A DNA stretch of 64,000 nucleotides from Buxus sempervirens (taxonomy: Eukaryota; Streptophyta; Magnoliopsida; Buxales; Buxaceae): NCBI GenBank assembly GCA_947561395.2, contig OX387193.1, positions 28,824,276-28,888,275 on the forward strand. The letters run 5' to 3'. This document shows positions 18,533-30,058 of the stretch, piece by piece. The notes below the pieces were generated by a model. The model had not been told where the DNA came from. It searched no databases and saw only the letters and a program-made list of their open reading frames with translations. Numbering within the stretch: position 1 is the first letter of the stretch; every line of letters begins with the position of its first letter. The translations under genes and the position numbers were made by a program.

Positions 18533-21331
18533 CGTGAGACATGGGAAAAATCACCGGAGTGATCATCCCTCCGTCAACACACGGGGCTCGAAATAAAGTT
18601 GGGAGAGTCGCCACCATTCATAATTTTGAGGTGAGAATGGACACCAAAGATTCAAAAGTAGGCAAAAATAGCCAAAAGACAAACTCTAGGGTAAAAATAA
18701 CCCTACTTGAAAATCAAATCCAGAGATGGGTAAGGGGATTAGATTATGAACGGGGGAAGGTGTTAGGCACCCCCATTCATCCACACGAAGTGGTTGCCAA
18801 GTGTATGTTCATGCTAAAAAGAAAATAAGAAGCTTGCTAAAAATCATGGAAAAGCCTTAAAAAAGGAACAAGTGTATGATATATTCACATGAAGATCCAA
18901 ACGGATTTTAGATCTTCTCTTATGTCAATATCACTTCTGGAAAATCTCAAAAATTGGAAATCAAAGCACAAGTTGCTCAAAAAACAAAGTTGAATCAAAT
19001 CCGGAAAATTCAGTAAAAAGTATGCCACTTGCCTTGAAATCATTCAAATATCATTTTAAATTGAACCAAACCAAATCCATTTGAAAGATTAGGGTAAATG
19101 AGAGTCTCATGCAAAATTTCACTTCATTCTGATAAAAAACCTAGGAGTTATGCTCCTTTGAAGTTGCTGCTGGGGATTTTTAAAAGTGATAAGTGGGCAA
19201 ATTTGGAAAAATGTCTAGAAAAATCCACTTCATAAAAATCCACGAAATTTGGTGTGATTGAAGTCTGTATGGCCATCTTTCAACAGAAACTAGCCTCATA
19301 CAAAAATCCCTTCGGATGTGCCTTGGATGGTCTCTCGAACAGGCCCCAAAGATCACATATTTACCCAGAAAAGTACAAATGAACAGTTCTGAGTAAATTG
19401 GCTACCAATAATTCAAATGGAATCCAAAAATTATGAAACCAACTGGATTTGAAAGTAGACTCATAAAGTAGTACTCAGAAATAAAATTCACTCGAATCGG
19501 ACTTAAAACGAACACATGGCGGTCCGTCGAAATGACAAGTTCTGTACTTGAACCTGAACTGTCCACTCAACTTCGACAGAGAGGTGTCAAAAATCCGCTA
19601 GATAGAAATTTGTGAAATTTGGTGGACATAAACTAGACAGCCTCACATTTCCCATGGTTCTAAAATCGCCCCAAAATTCATCCGGATGATGAAGTTAGGG
19701 GCGTCCGAAGTAAGGGTACAGGTGCTGTCAAGCTAAGCCATTTTTGAGTAAAACCAAATCCGAAAATTGATAAACATGTGTGATTCGTGCAAGATGAACC
19801 CAAATACTTTAAAAATCATCCAAAAGGCATTCCAGAATTGATTGAGGCCATTTATTTGAGATTTATCACAATGAATGTAATAAACCCCAAATATGAGCCT
19901 ATCCCGCCAAAATAGTGATATGTATGTGCAAGTGTAAAAAGCCAAACAAGATCAATAGCATGCATACATATTCATCCAAATAGGGTTCTAAGACAGCCTA
20001 GGGTTCCATTCCATTATCGTTTCCCTCTGTTCTCTCTCCCCGTTAAACACGGTTCTTCAAGATAATCAAGGGTACTTTGAATATGGAACGGTCTACAATC
20101 AACCAAAAAGGCCTTATGCTACATGGGTTCTAGCACTAGGGTCAATCCCCAGTCTCGTTTCTCCTAGATCCCGCCTCCTCGTTTTACGGCTAGGGGGAGT
20201 CTCGAGATACTTTGAGCCGGGGAAGGGTTTTCACACACAAAGAAGGCTTTACACTACAGAAAGGTAGAAGAAGAGATCTAGATCTAGGAATGTAAAGACA
20301 GAAAATAAAAAGAAAAGTTGAGGCTTACCTGAGTTCGGGAGGCGATTCCGCAGCGGTTTTCTTCTTCTCTTGGAGTTCTTCTTTGCGAGAATTCAAAACA
20401 AGAGTTCAGTTCCCTTTTGCTTAAAGAGGAGTCTCCTATTTATAGGCAAAGGTTAGGGTTAGGGTTGGTGAGAATGGTAGACACAACATAATGTCTATAG
20501 CCCACCAACCTTAACCCTAAGGCTATTTCCGAGATTTCCCCTCATTTAATGAGGGATATGATGGTAAAAGTGAAAAGCTCTCGGAAAACCCTAATTTTGA
20601 GCAAAACTAGCGTATCCGGCATGTCAGGCCGGATACACAAGTACCTTAATGTATCCGGTCTATGATGCCGGATACACTGAGGTCTACTTGTATCCGGCAT
20701 TGTCCACCGGATACAAAGAAGGACACTTGTATCCGGCCTGAGTTGCCGGATAAAAGGAAAAAAGCCTTTTTTTCGAATTTTAACACAGGCAATACTTATT
20801 TGCATGTAATATCGTTTAAGTAAATGTCCTCGTATTTTTTAATCTCCATTTACTTAAGATATTACATGTAAATAAGCAAACACCCCCCCCCCCCCCATTT
20901 GAATCCATTAAAAATAGTTCCAGACCCAAATTCCAAGTGAATAAAAAGTCAACTTTCCAGTTCTAGGCAAAATTCCGATTTTTCAGGTCTGGAAAAAAGG
21001 TTCAATATGTTAAAACCAAGGTATTCGCCAAGATTTAAAATCTCAAAAAATTCTTTTATGCAATAACATGGCTAAAAACCTGATTACCGGGAAAAATTAT
21101 CTTGAAATCTGGCTTTAAAAAATATTTCATTTTCTGGGGTCAAAAGTCAACAAAATTCAACCAGAAAAAGTTTGACCTTGCACAAAAGATTGAATTCGGG
21201 CCTTTTCCTTTTCCATTTTGGATTCAAATGGGTTAAGTATCTCAAACCCAATGCAAAGAATTGGAAATTCCAATAAAATGTTTCTCTCCTTCAAGATTTA
21301 TCAAAAATCATGCAATTTTGGGGTGTCTACA
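18533..21331 (-). repeat. 3' LTR of element B, 2799 bp
   Basis: It is oriented minus, from TGTAGACACCCC at 21331 to TCTCACG at 18533 (last bases altered). It contains the palindrome array 20612-20753, a telomere-like TTAGGG run at 20451-20468, a TATA box at 20436-20445 and a donor CAG|GTAAGC after 20329. It matches the other LTR over its whole length, including the C14/C13 homopolymer near 20885. Confidence 0.92.
20612..20753. promoter_or_regulatory. Four-palindrome array in the U3 of the B 3' LTR
   Basis: The units start at 20612, 20651, 20690 and 20729, exactly 39 bp apart, with consensus GTATCCGG-N9-CCGGATAC. The middle nine bases differ from those of the A-type LTR while the arms are kept. 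The last unit ends TAA instead of TAC. Confidence 0.88.
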
Positions 21332-21346
21332 GCTACCCCTCTTTGC
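21332..21346 (-). promoter_or_regulatory. Polypurine tract of element B
   Basis: On the minus strand, GCAAAGAGGGGTAGC directly precedes the LTR start TGTAGACACCCC. It closely resembles the tract of element A at 16101. Confidence 0.8.
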
Positions 21347-24321
21347 TGGAGTTGTAGTACAATGAACAGCAAAGAATAGACACAACTCAAAATTGCACGT
21401 TTGAAAGACACCTCATTAATTGAACTTGCTTTGGTCAAACAAATGAGTGATAAAAAACATGGATTTGAAGATAGCCAATGAAACCCCTGCTGTGTATAGT
21501 CTGACGGGGTGGCGTCTCTTCCTTATCTCATATTTCTTTGAGCTCTCGTGGCTATGAAAAGAAATCTGAGACAAGCAAATTTTGAAAAGAATGTGGATTT
21601 AAACTTGACCTCTGCAAACTCAATTGCTTTTGATGTTTTTCAACAATAAGGAAGGAAATATTTTATTGAATTTTCATGATTGATTTTCTTATTTGATTTA
21701 CCTGGGTGCCATTTGATGCCCAAACCTGTGCTTGAATATTCTGCAACTTGCATTTGCTTCTTCCTCTTCTTGCTCTCTCAATAAGGATGTATGTGCCATT
21801 GCTGCCCATAGCCTGCCTTTATGCTTCTCAACTACCCAAGTGACTGCCTCTTCTTGATTGATGGATTTGAAAATCATGATCTGTTGATCTAACCTCATGC
21901 CCTTACCACCCATGACCTCTCATTCATGCCTTCTTACTGCTCCAGTAAAATCCTTCTTCAGAATTAGAAACCTTTGTTTAAAGGAGAAAACATGCAACTA
22001 CTTCGAAGTTTCTTTTTTTTTTTTTTTTTTCAAATCCAAAGACTAAGGCCTGACTACTTCTTCCAGATGCTGTAATTTATTCCAATGAAAACCCAGAGGG
22101 AAAGGCGTTGAGCATGCCCCAGTTTTGATTGCTTGAAGTAGTATTTGCCCCTTAGCAGAGATAATCCTCTTTTTTCCCTTTTTTTTTCTTTTCTTTTTCT
22201 TTTCTTTTTTTTTTCTTCTTTTTCTCTTTCTTCTTTTTTTCTTTTTTTTTAACATTTGCAAAAAGAAACCCTTATAAAGGAATGCAAATACAAAAATAGG
22301 TTTTATACTAGTGGCCTCAGAATTCTCTAATGCTTGCAAAACCAATGTTTTTATGAAAAGACATAGATGCTCATCATAGGCCAAAAATATATTTTTTTTT
22401 GCTTTTTTTTTGTGCTTTTTTTGTTTTTTTTTTTGAAAAATGATCCAATCACTTATTAGCATATAGTCCAAAAGAATTAAAATCAAGTTGAATAATGAGA
22501 AGATTATTTCAGAAAATGAAGAAAGACCAAAATAAGCCTTCAGAACCTTTAGAATCATTCCCATGACCATCGGCTTGTCAATTGATGCTCCAGATATGCC
22601 GACTCTTTCAATCTAACTATTTTGCCCCAGTCTAGAAAGACATTTTCCTTCATCCAATTGAAGAGCAATTGTTTCTCCATTGTATCCATGATATGAGAAT
22701 TTATGACTTCAACTTCAGCAATAATTTCCTAATGGCTATTTTGATGGCCATCAACTTGTTCACAAATGCTTTATACCATAGCTCTGATTATGTTTGCTTC
22801 AATCTTGAAAAGAAGACTTTCCTCAATCACTTGAGGAGTGAAAAATAACCACCAACCCGAGGATTTCACCTGGATCTATGGCAATTCTGGATTTTTCTCT
22901 CTGACAATTTCCTTCTTGTAGATAGCTGATTGTTTGCCATGTAGCGCCCTTTTGGGTTTTACTACATTTTCTCCATTTTTTCTTCCTTTCTCTTCTTTTT
23001 TTTTTTAATCCTTCATCACCAGCAACTATGTAGTCGAAACCGCCTTAATTCAAAATTTCTTAATCAAAGAGGACTTATGGATGGGACGAAACAAAGGCTT
23101 GGTGTTTGTTTAGAAAGAAAAGGAATAAAAGGCTCAAATACCATATGATAAAAGGGGTTAACTAAAATTGCAATTTTAAAGGCATTTCTTCCCTTGGAAT
23201 GAATACAAAATTGCCCCCAGTAATGAAGTTCTTAACCCACTTTGATTTCTTCATTTAAAACTTATTTCCTATTATTGAACTTTTTTTCTCATTCTTCCCT
23301 TTACAATTTTGAAGATATAGCATTTGTTGATCTGTTTTTCTTCTTTCTTCCCTCTTTTTTTTCATTTCTTTGCCCCCTTTTCTGAAAACATCTTCAAAAT
23401 CCTTTTGAACTTCAATAATGCCCCCCCTTCTCTTGTCCTTTCATTCTTTTTTTTTTTTTATGCCTTATAAATTTGCCCCAGTGTGTGGTTGCAATTCTCA
23501 GTTTAGGTTACTTGGAAAAATTTATCAAGCTCAAAGAGTCTAACTAGGGATTTCAAAAAATTTTGGGGATATAAGAAAGAAAGGCCTCTTATCATTTTAA
23601 GAAAAGTTTGAATTTTCAGACTTGACAAAGTTGTACTACATGACTGGCTCAGGATTTTTCTTTTTTTTTTTTTCTTTTTTTTTTTTTATCACCGCCACCT
23701 GGGAAGATAAAATTTCAACCATAAAACATCCTTCTCATCAGATCAGCCTCTTAAATCGCAATCCAAATCTTTCCATATTTTCCGATGGAGAGTGCAAACT
23801 AGGAGTCATCTTCAAATGCAAAAATTTCATCTTTCAGTTTCTTCTTCATCTGCTTTTCCTTGATGAGCAAGTGATGCGATCCTCTCTGTATTTTTATGAA
23901 ATAAATCTTTGTACTTACTGCTTTCAAGTGAAAACTTCGGGTCATCTTTGGTTCTAAAGTCCATAAGATTGGTCACTTCAAAATTTTGCAGAAATATTCT
24001 TCTCATGACACTTAAAAAGATTTGAATTTTCATATAAAATGTCTTTTTCTTCGATTTCGGTCTCAAAATTGAGCCCAATGTCGAAGTCATATTCAACTTA
24101 ATGAAATTCAATGAGAGATATGACTCATAAGTAAAACAGGACCTTGTTGAAAACCTTTTTTTTTTTTTTTATAGAAAAATGTTAAAGGGGAAAATCTTTT
24201 TTTTTTTTATAACAAAAATCTTAAAGGAAAACTCTCTTTTTTTTTTTTTTGAAAGAGCCTTTATTGAAATCACTTCCTGAGAACAAGGCTCCTTAGGATC
24301 CTCAGGAAATGTGCATTCTTC
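21347..24321. other. Non-coding 3' region of element B
   Basis: No intact gene is seen. Several long T-rich tracts occur (22010-22030, 22170-22250, 23655-23690, 24160-24250), and the open frames across them are Lys/Phe-rich noise. Around 24040-24110 the minus strand retains a short relic of the acidic linker that precedes RT in element A (VEYDFD followed by Glu/Asp-rich residues). This shows that the deletion removed pro and pol but left the junction. Confidence 0.6.
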
Positions 24322-26460
24322 TTAAGGGGGTTTCTTTTTAGAGAATAAGGGAATTTGAAAATTGCCCCTGTTCTCAAAGGCAAAAGCTAACTTTTCTTTC
24401 TTTTTCAGAAAATTTCTTTCTTCTGCTGAGTGAGGCAAGTTTCTCTTTTCATGATTTGGGATGATCCCCTTCTCTGGGGTATTGTGCTCAGTTTCTGAAA
24501 GAAGTGACATTCCTTGATACGGAATCTGGATAGCAGCCCAGTCAATATATGGCAGCTTAAACCTGACCTCAATCTTTTCTTTTAAATCTTCTTCTTTCTT
24601 TTCTTGGGATTCTTCCTCTTCAATTACCTTTGCTTCATTTCCTTCTTGTATGAAGAGTGATTCCATACCCTTCAGATAATCATTATCATCCATACTGAAT
24701 TCTTGTTCAACATCCCGTGCTATGCCATTTGTTTGCTCAAACTGCTCAAATGGAATTGTTTGCACTTCCTTTGCCCTTTCACCTGTCATTTCATTTTCTT
24801 TCACCTTCGGCTTAAAATCTGCCCCTGTGTGAGTCTCTTTCTCCACATGGCCCCCTTCATCTTCTTTTTCAAAATAAACCTGGACTGTGGTACCAACCGG
24901 AGCAATAAGTTGAGAAGGGTCAAATCTTCTTTTTCCTGAAAAAATTGACCCTATTGCATTTGAGCTGCTTGCCCCATTGTTGCTGGTGGGAGGAGGAGTG
25001 GGTGTGACTGAATTGAATGATAAAGAGTTATTATCCAGCAAATCCTGAATTGCATGTTTTAGGGCCAAGCAACGATCTGTGGTATGCCCTGGAGTGCTCA
25101 TATGATACTCACAGATTGCAGATAGATCATAACCCTTCCCCTTGCTTGCATGAGGATTTGGCAACCTCAAAGTCACATAACCCTTTTGAAGTAGGGTAGG
25201 CAAAAGTTCAGATGGTCGCATAGGCAGTTTTGAAAACTCCCTTCTCTTCCTTACTTCTGTTTCCTCCTTCACAGGCTGTGCAGAAGGGACATTAATTTGG
25301 ATAGGCAGCAAAGGAACTGGATGGGCATTGGCTTGAAAGGGTCCCTTGGGAAGCTGCACCATATTCACTTCTGCTTCTCTCCTTTCCTCAGATTTTTTCT
25401 TTCCATTTCCATTTCCCTTGTTATGAATGGAGTCTTGTTGACTGACCAGGGCGGAATAATCAATTATCTTGCCAGATTTGATCCCATCCTCAATCCGGTC
25501 TGCCACCTGTACCAGGGCAGCAAAATTGGTGGTGATCTGACCCACCAGATGATTGTAGAAGGGCTGCCCCAGCGTACCCATGAATGTTGAGATCATTTCA
25601 GGTTCCAGCATAGGCGGCCTGACCTGAGAGGCAGCCTCTCTCCACCTCTTGGCATATTGCCGCACAGATTCATCTTTGCCCTTGCTCATCCTCATAATGT
25701 CGTACCGGTCTGGCACGATCTCCGAGTTAAATTTGTATTGGTCTAAGAAGGTGTCTGCCAGATCCTTCCATCCTCTAATCTTCCCATGATCAACTGTGGC
25801 GAACCACCTAAGAGCCGATCCTGTCAAACTCCTCTGAAAGAGTTGGATCAATATGCCGTCATCCCGGCCAAACTGGCACAAAGCCCCGCAGTATAGTTTC
25901 AAATGGCTCATAGGGCAGCCTGTGCCGTCGAACTTGTCGAAGTCCGGGCACTTGAACTTGGCCGGTAGACATACGTCAGGATACATGCACAGATCCTTGA
26001 AATTGGTGCCTCCATAGCTATTTCCCCCTTTCACTTCTTTCAGTTCTTCCTGGATCCTTTCTATCCTGAGCAGCATTTTCCTTTCAGTTTCTTCCCTGGC
26101 TTTTTCCTTCTCCAGTTCTTTCTCGGATTCTGCTATATTTTCCCTGATCAGAATGGGTTCAGGGACTGGTTCAGAAATGGGCTCAGGCATGGGTTGAGCC
26201 GGAGGCGGAATGTAGGCCTGAGGTGGTGGTGCTTGATGGGAAGTCGATGCTTGGTTTTGGGCCTGGGCCTGTTGGGCCAGAGCCGCCAGTAGGTCTCCCA
26301 GCATCTTGGCCAGACCAGCCACTTGCTCCTGCAGCTGAGCAAAGTCTTGAGCGGGTACGGCGGCTTGGGCTTGATTCTCTTCAGTGTTCATAGCTCTGGC
26401 TTTGGATCTGGTCACGGGAGCAATGATTGCAAATAAGTGTACCTGGATAAGGAAAAGCAA
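24322..26460 (-). CDS. gag: gag of element B, intact ~700-residue frame
   Basis: The frame is open for 712 codons. By comparison with A, translation probably starts at the internal ATG for MNTEENQ (26391). Features in order: a Gln/Pro-rich N-terminus; the gag domain (LPAKFKCPDFDKFDGTGCP, then LTGSALRWF); a basic segment; a knuckle of form C-x2-H-x5-H-x4-C near codons 430-450; then an acidic tail. The last ~80 residues (from LPYIDWAAIQIP) resemble the protease-pol linker of A (LPFIDWATVKIP). Gag is therefore fused in frame to a downstream linker after deletion of the protease. It could supply particle protein while relying on another element for enzymes. The stop-free state, against three stops in A, suggests recent origin or selection. 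Confidence 0.88.
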   Translation of the reverse strand: MLFLIQVHLFAIIAPVTRSKARAMNTEENQAQAAVPAQDFAQLQEQVAGLAKMLGDLLAALAQQAQAQNQASTSHQAPPPQAYIPPPAQPMPEPISEPVPEPILIRENIAESEKELEKEKAREETERKMLLRIERIQEELKEVKGGNSYGGTNFKDLCMYPDVCLPAKFKCPDFDKFDGTGCPMSHLKLYCGALCQFGRDDGILIQLFQRSLTGSALRWFATVDHGKIRGWKDLADTFLDQYKFNSEIVPDRYDIMRMSKGKDESVRQYAKRWREAASQVRPPMLEPEMISTFMGTLGQPFYNHLVGQITTNFAALVQVADRIEDGIKSGKIIDYSALVSQQDSIHNKGNGNGKKKSEERREAEVNMVQLPKGPFQANAHPVPLLPIQINVPSAQPVKEETEVRKRREFSKLPMRPSELLPTLLQKGYVTLRLPNPHASKGKGYDLSAICEYHMSTPGHTTDRCLALKHAIQDLLDNNSLSFNSVTPTPPPTSNNGASSSNAIGSIFSGKRRFDPSQLIAPVGTTVQVYFEKEDEGGHVEKETHTGADFKPKVKENEMTGERAKEVQTIPFEQFEQTNGIARDVEQEFSMDDNDYLKGMESLFIQEGNEAKVIEEEESQEKKEEDLKEKIEVRFKLPYIDWAAIQIPYQGMSLLSETEHNTPEKGIIPNHEKRNLPHSAEERNFLKKKEKLAFAFENRGNFQIPLFSKKKPP

Positions 26461-26635
26461 AGAAACATGTCAGCTCCCATTTAATCTGAGTCACACACCT
26501 ATAAATGTAGATAAGTGGGTTAGGTGAACACAAGTCCGGATTTATTTGTTTGTTTTTTTTTTATATTTTTCCATTTTTTGTTTTTTTTTGTTGGAATATT
26601 TTAGGGCTTCCAAAGGTCCCAAAGAATGAGAAATG

Positions 26636-27581
26636 TCTAAAATTCAGAGGCTTTTAGACGGCCAAAAGGATACGTGTCTATAATTCAGAGGCTTATAGAC
26701 GGCCCAAAAAGGTTGTGTCTAAAATTCAGAGGCTTTTAGATGGCCCAAAGGATATATGTCTATAATTCAGAGGCTTATAGACGGCCCAAAAAGGTTGTGT
26801 CTAAAATTCAGAGGCTTTTAGATGGCCCAAAAAGGTTGTTTCTAAAATTCAGAGGCTTTTAGATGGCCCAAAGGATATGTGTCTATAATTCAGAGGCTTA
26901 TAGACGGCCCAAAGGTTGTTTCTAAAATTCAGAGGCTTTTAGATGGCCCAAAGGATATGTGTCTATAATTCAGAGGCTTATAGACGGCCCAAAAAGGTTG
27001 TTTCTAAAATTCAGAGGCTTTTAGACGGCCCAAAATAGGTTGATGTTTGAAATTCAGAGGCTTTCAAATGGCCCAAAAAAGTTGTGTCTAAAATTCAGAG
27101 GCTTTTAGACGGCCCAAAAAAGGTTGATGTTTGAAATTCAGAGGCTTTCAAATGACCCAAAAAAGATGTGTCTAAAATTCAGAGGCTTTTATACGGCCCA
27201 AAGAGGTTGTGTCTAAAATTCAGAGGCTTTTAGACGGCCCAAAGGATATATGTCTATAATTCAGAGGCTTATAGACAGCCCAGAATAGGTGAATGTTTGA
27301 AATTCAGAGGCTTTTAGACGGCCCAAAGGATATATGTCTATAATTCAGAGGCTTATAGACAGCCCAGAATAGGTGAATGTTTGAAATTCAGAGGCTTTCA
27401 AATGGCCCAAAAATATTGTGTCTAAAATTCAGAGGCTTTTAGACGGCCCAAAATAGGTTGATGTTTGAAATTCAGAGGCTTTCAAATGGCCCTAAAAAGT
27501 TGTGTCTAAAATTCAGAGGCTTTTAGACGGCCCAAAATAGGTTGATGTTTGAAATTCAGAGGCTTTCAAATGGCCCAAAAA
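26636..27581 (-). repeat. ~41-bp tandem hairpin repeats (23 units) in the leader of element B
   Basis: There are 23 units of 38-44 bp, each centred on TTCAGAGGC flanked by complementary 7-base arms. Three arm pairs alternate: TCTAAAA/TTTTAGA, TCTATAA/TTATAGA and TTTGAAA/TTTCAAA. All but two units (near 27185 and 27300) keep perfect pairing, although the stem sequences differ. The loop resembles that of the adjoining 76-bp repeat. Confidence 0.9.
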
Positions 27582-28228
27582 AGTTTGACTTTGAGTGGTA
27601 CTCGTGACCAAACAAAGGTTTTTGGAATATTCTGAGGCTTCCAAGTGTCCCACAAATGTTTTGATTTGATTGATAAAAATAACCAACCAAAGGTTTCTTG
27701 GAATATTCTAGGGCTTCCAAATGTCCCACAAATGCTTTGATTTGATTGATAAAAATAACCAACCAAAGGTTTCTTGGAATATTCTAGGGCTTCCAAGTAT
27801 CCCACAAATGTTTTGATTTGATTGATAAAAATAACCAACCAAAGGTTTCTTGGAATATTCTAGGGCTTCCAAGTGTCCCACAAATGTTTTGATTTGATTG
27901 ATAAAAATAACCAACCAAAGGCTTTCATGGAATATTCTAGGGCTTCCAAGTGTCCCACAAATGTTTTGATTTGATTGATAAAAATAATCAACCAAAGGCT
28001 TCTTGGAATATTCTAGGGCTTCCAAGTGTCCCACAAATGTTTTGATTTGATTGATAAAAATAACCAACCAAAGGTTTCTTGGAATATTCTAGGGCTTCCA
28101 AGTGTCCCACAAATGTTTTGATTTGATTGATAAAAATAACCAACCAAAGGTTTTTGGAATATTCTGAGGCTTCCAAAGGTCCTAAAATTTTTGACTTTGA
28201 TTGATAAAAATAACCAACCAAAGGTTTC
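27582..28228 (-). repeat. 76-bp tandem repeats in the leader of element B
   Basis: About eight copies of the same 76-bp unit as in element A, inverted. Each carries the hairpin CTTGGAA / TTCCAAG. One unit near 28150 has TTTGGAA / TTCCAAA, again preserving the pair. The loop TATTCTAGGGC grades into TATTCTGAGGC at both ends of the array, linking it to the 41-bp family. Confidence 0.9.
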
Positions 28229-28535
28229 TCTCTTCTGAATTTTCTCAGTTTTCAAATGCAAAAGCTTGATTGAAATATGTTTGAGTTGAATTGGTATCAA
28301 AAAATATGACACCTTGGTTCCTTCTTTGGGTTTCAAAATTAGGTCAAATCTTGAAAGAATATTTTATTTTATTTTATTTTATTTTTATTTTTTGTCTTTT
28401 TCTTTTGTTTTTGATTTTGTATTTCTGGAACATTTCTTATGTTCTTTTCGGGGTGCCTAAGGATTATCCACAGTGTTTTAGGCATTTTATTCTGAAAATT
28501 TGGGCTGAAAAGCCAATTTGTGCATTTTTTTGAAC

Positions 28536-28677
28536 GTATCCGGTATAATATACCGGATAAGAATATGCCTTATTGTATCCAGTCACCCTAACCAGATACA
28601 CGCATATGTCTTTGTATCCGGAAATACATACCGGATATGAATAGAGTTGTTATTAACCGGCCTGAGTTGCCGGTTAT
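28536..28677. promoter_or_regulatory. Four-palindrome array in the leader of element B
   Basis: The units start at 28536, 28575, 28614 and 28653, exactly 39 bp apart. They are more degraded than the LTR arrays; the last has TTAACCGG / CCGGTTAT. No TATA box or gene is obvious next to it, so it may be the relic of a lost antisense-gene promoter or a copied LTR fragment. Confidence 0.75.
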
Positions 28678-30038
28678 TGCCGAAATGGCCCTTTTTGACT
28701 CATTTTTTCACCCGATTAGTTTTTTTTCATTCCCAATTGATGTTCACCTCAATTTGACCTTCAAAACTTGCCCCAAATTGGGCTTGGACATCATACTTGC
28801 AAAATTCCCTAAATTTAGGAAAAGAACATGGCTTTACCTTGCCACCTTGTATTACCTTCATTCAATATGGTATTCACATTATACCTTGGCCTGCAAAACA
28901 TGCAAACGGCCTTCCCACATTTACACCCAATTCCCCAAATGCAATTGTGTGCTTTTAGCCGAAAACGTGTTTCTCCACCTTCAAGCGTATGGTTTTTGGG
29001 TTTTGGCTTAATTGGCAACTTAGAACTCAAGTCTAGTAATGCCCGGAATCGAATCACAGATCCCATTGTCATCACATCATTGACTCAAATTCTAAGGTAA
29101 ATGTTTTCACTTTCGCTTTCCGAAGTCCCGACCTCGGTGCGCCAAGCTACACACATTCATGGTTCAACTTCCTAATAGGTAAAGGGTAGGCTGTGCAAAT
29201 TGTTTCAAGTGCTCAAGTGCAATTTTAAATTGTGGTAACATTCACAACGTCCCAGCCCCTTGCCACTCTTTTTCGTAGCCATGCATTCAATTTCAAGCCA
29301 AGGTACATATGACAAAAATAATGAAGCTAAATACAAGCAAGCAAGCACCAAAACAACTAAATATGCACAAAAAATATTACATGCCCAAAAAGTGGTATAC
29401 AAAATATGTTATTTGTACAAACAACAATTAAATCATGTAAGCATGCTTGAAACCCAAAAGCATTCCTAAAATTCCAGATTTCATGCTCTTTTTCATGCTC
29501 AAAGTGTACCATTTTTACCCAAATTGGAGCCTAAAATTTTAGCACTACTTGACATGATACAAGAAAGGTTTTGATCATATAAACATGCTTGAAAACCCCC
29601 AAGTATACACCGAAATTTCCAGATTTTTTGTTCTTCATTTTTTTGTGCTCAAATGACATTGTTTTATGCCCAAATTCAAGCCTAAAAATTTAATACTTAA
29701 CATATGGCACAAAAAGGTTTGAATTGGGGGGAGAACATGTTTGGGAATCCCAAAAATATACATTGTTACTGGATTTTTGCATTTTATTTTCATGCTCAAA
29801 ACATGGCACTAAAAACAAACTCCTAAAACAAGGCACCCAAAAACAAGTAGGCATGCACAACAAGGTAAGACCGTAAACATGATCCTAAGCATAATCCAAT
29901 CATATACACATGTCTTTATCAATGTAAAATTTAAAAGCATTCCAATCAGATTTAGAATACAACAATATAAGCAAAATAGCAAGCATTCTAAAGTGAAGAA
30001 AAAGCATGAAAATACACAAAATGGCTTAAATCCACAAG
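28678..30038. other. Leader of element B between primer binding site and palindrome array
   Basis: No gene is seen on either strand; short open frames lack any recognisable motif. Three segments near 29430, 29575 and 29740 repeat a pattern (AACATGCTTGAAA..., AATTTCCAGATTTTTT...) about 150 bp apart, suggesting decayed tandem repeats. Confidence 0.5.
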
Positions 30039-30056
30039 TCCCCAGCAGAGTCGCCA
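30039..30056 (-). promoter_or_regulatory. Primer binding site of element B (tRNA-Arg type)
   Basis: TGGCGACTCTGCTGGGGA on the minus strand lies 2 bp inside the 5' LTR end at 30059. It is complementary to the 3' end of plant tRNA-Arg(ACG), with two mismatches from memory. tRNA-Arg priming is typical of Tat/Ogre elements. Confidence 0.8.
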
Positions 30057-30058
30057 GT

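Noticed and set aside
20448-20470. True telomere or interstitial telomere block
   Set aside because: Only about three TTAGGG units, located inside an LTR promoter.
22043-22570. 175-codon minus-strand frame
   Set aside because: Lys/Arg-rich translation of T-rich low-complexity DNA in the element B 3' region.
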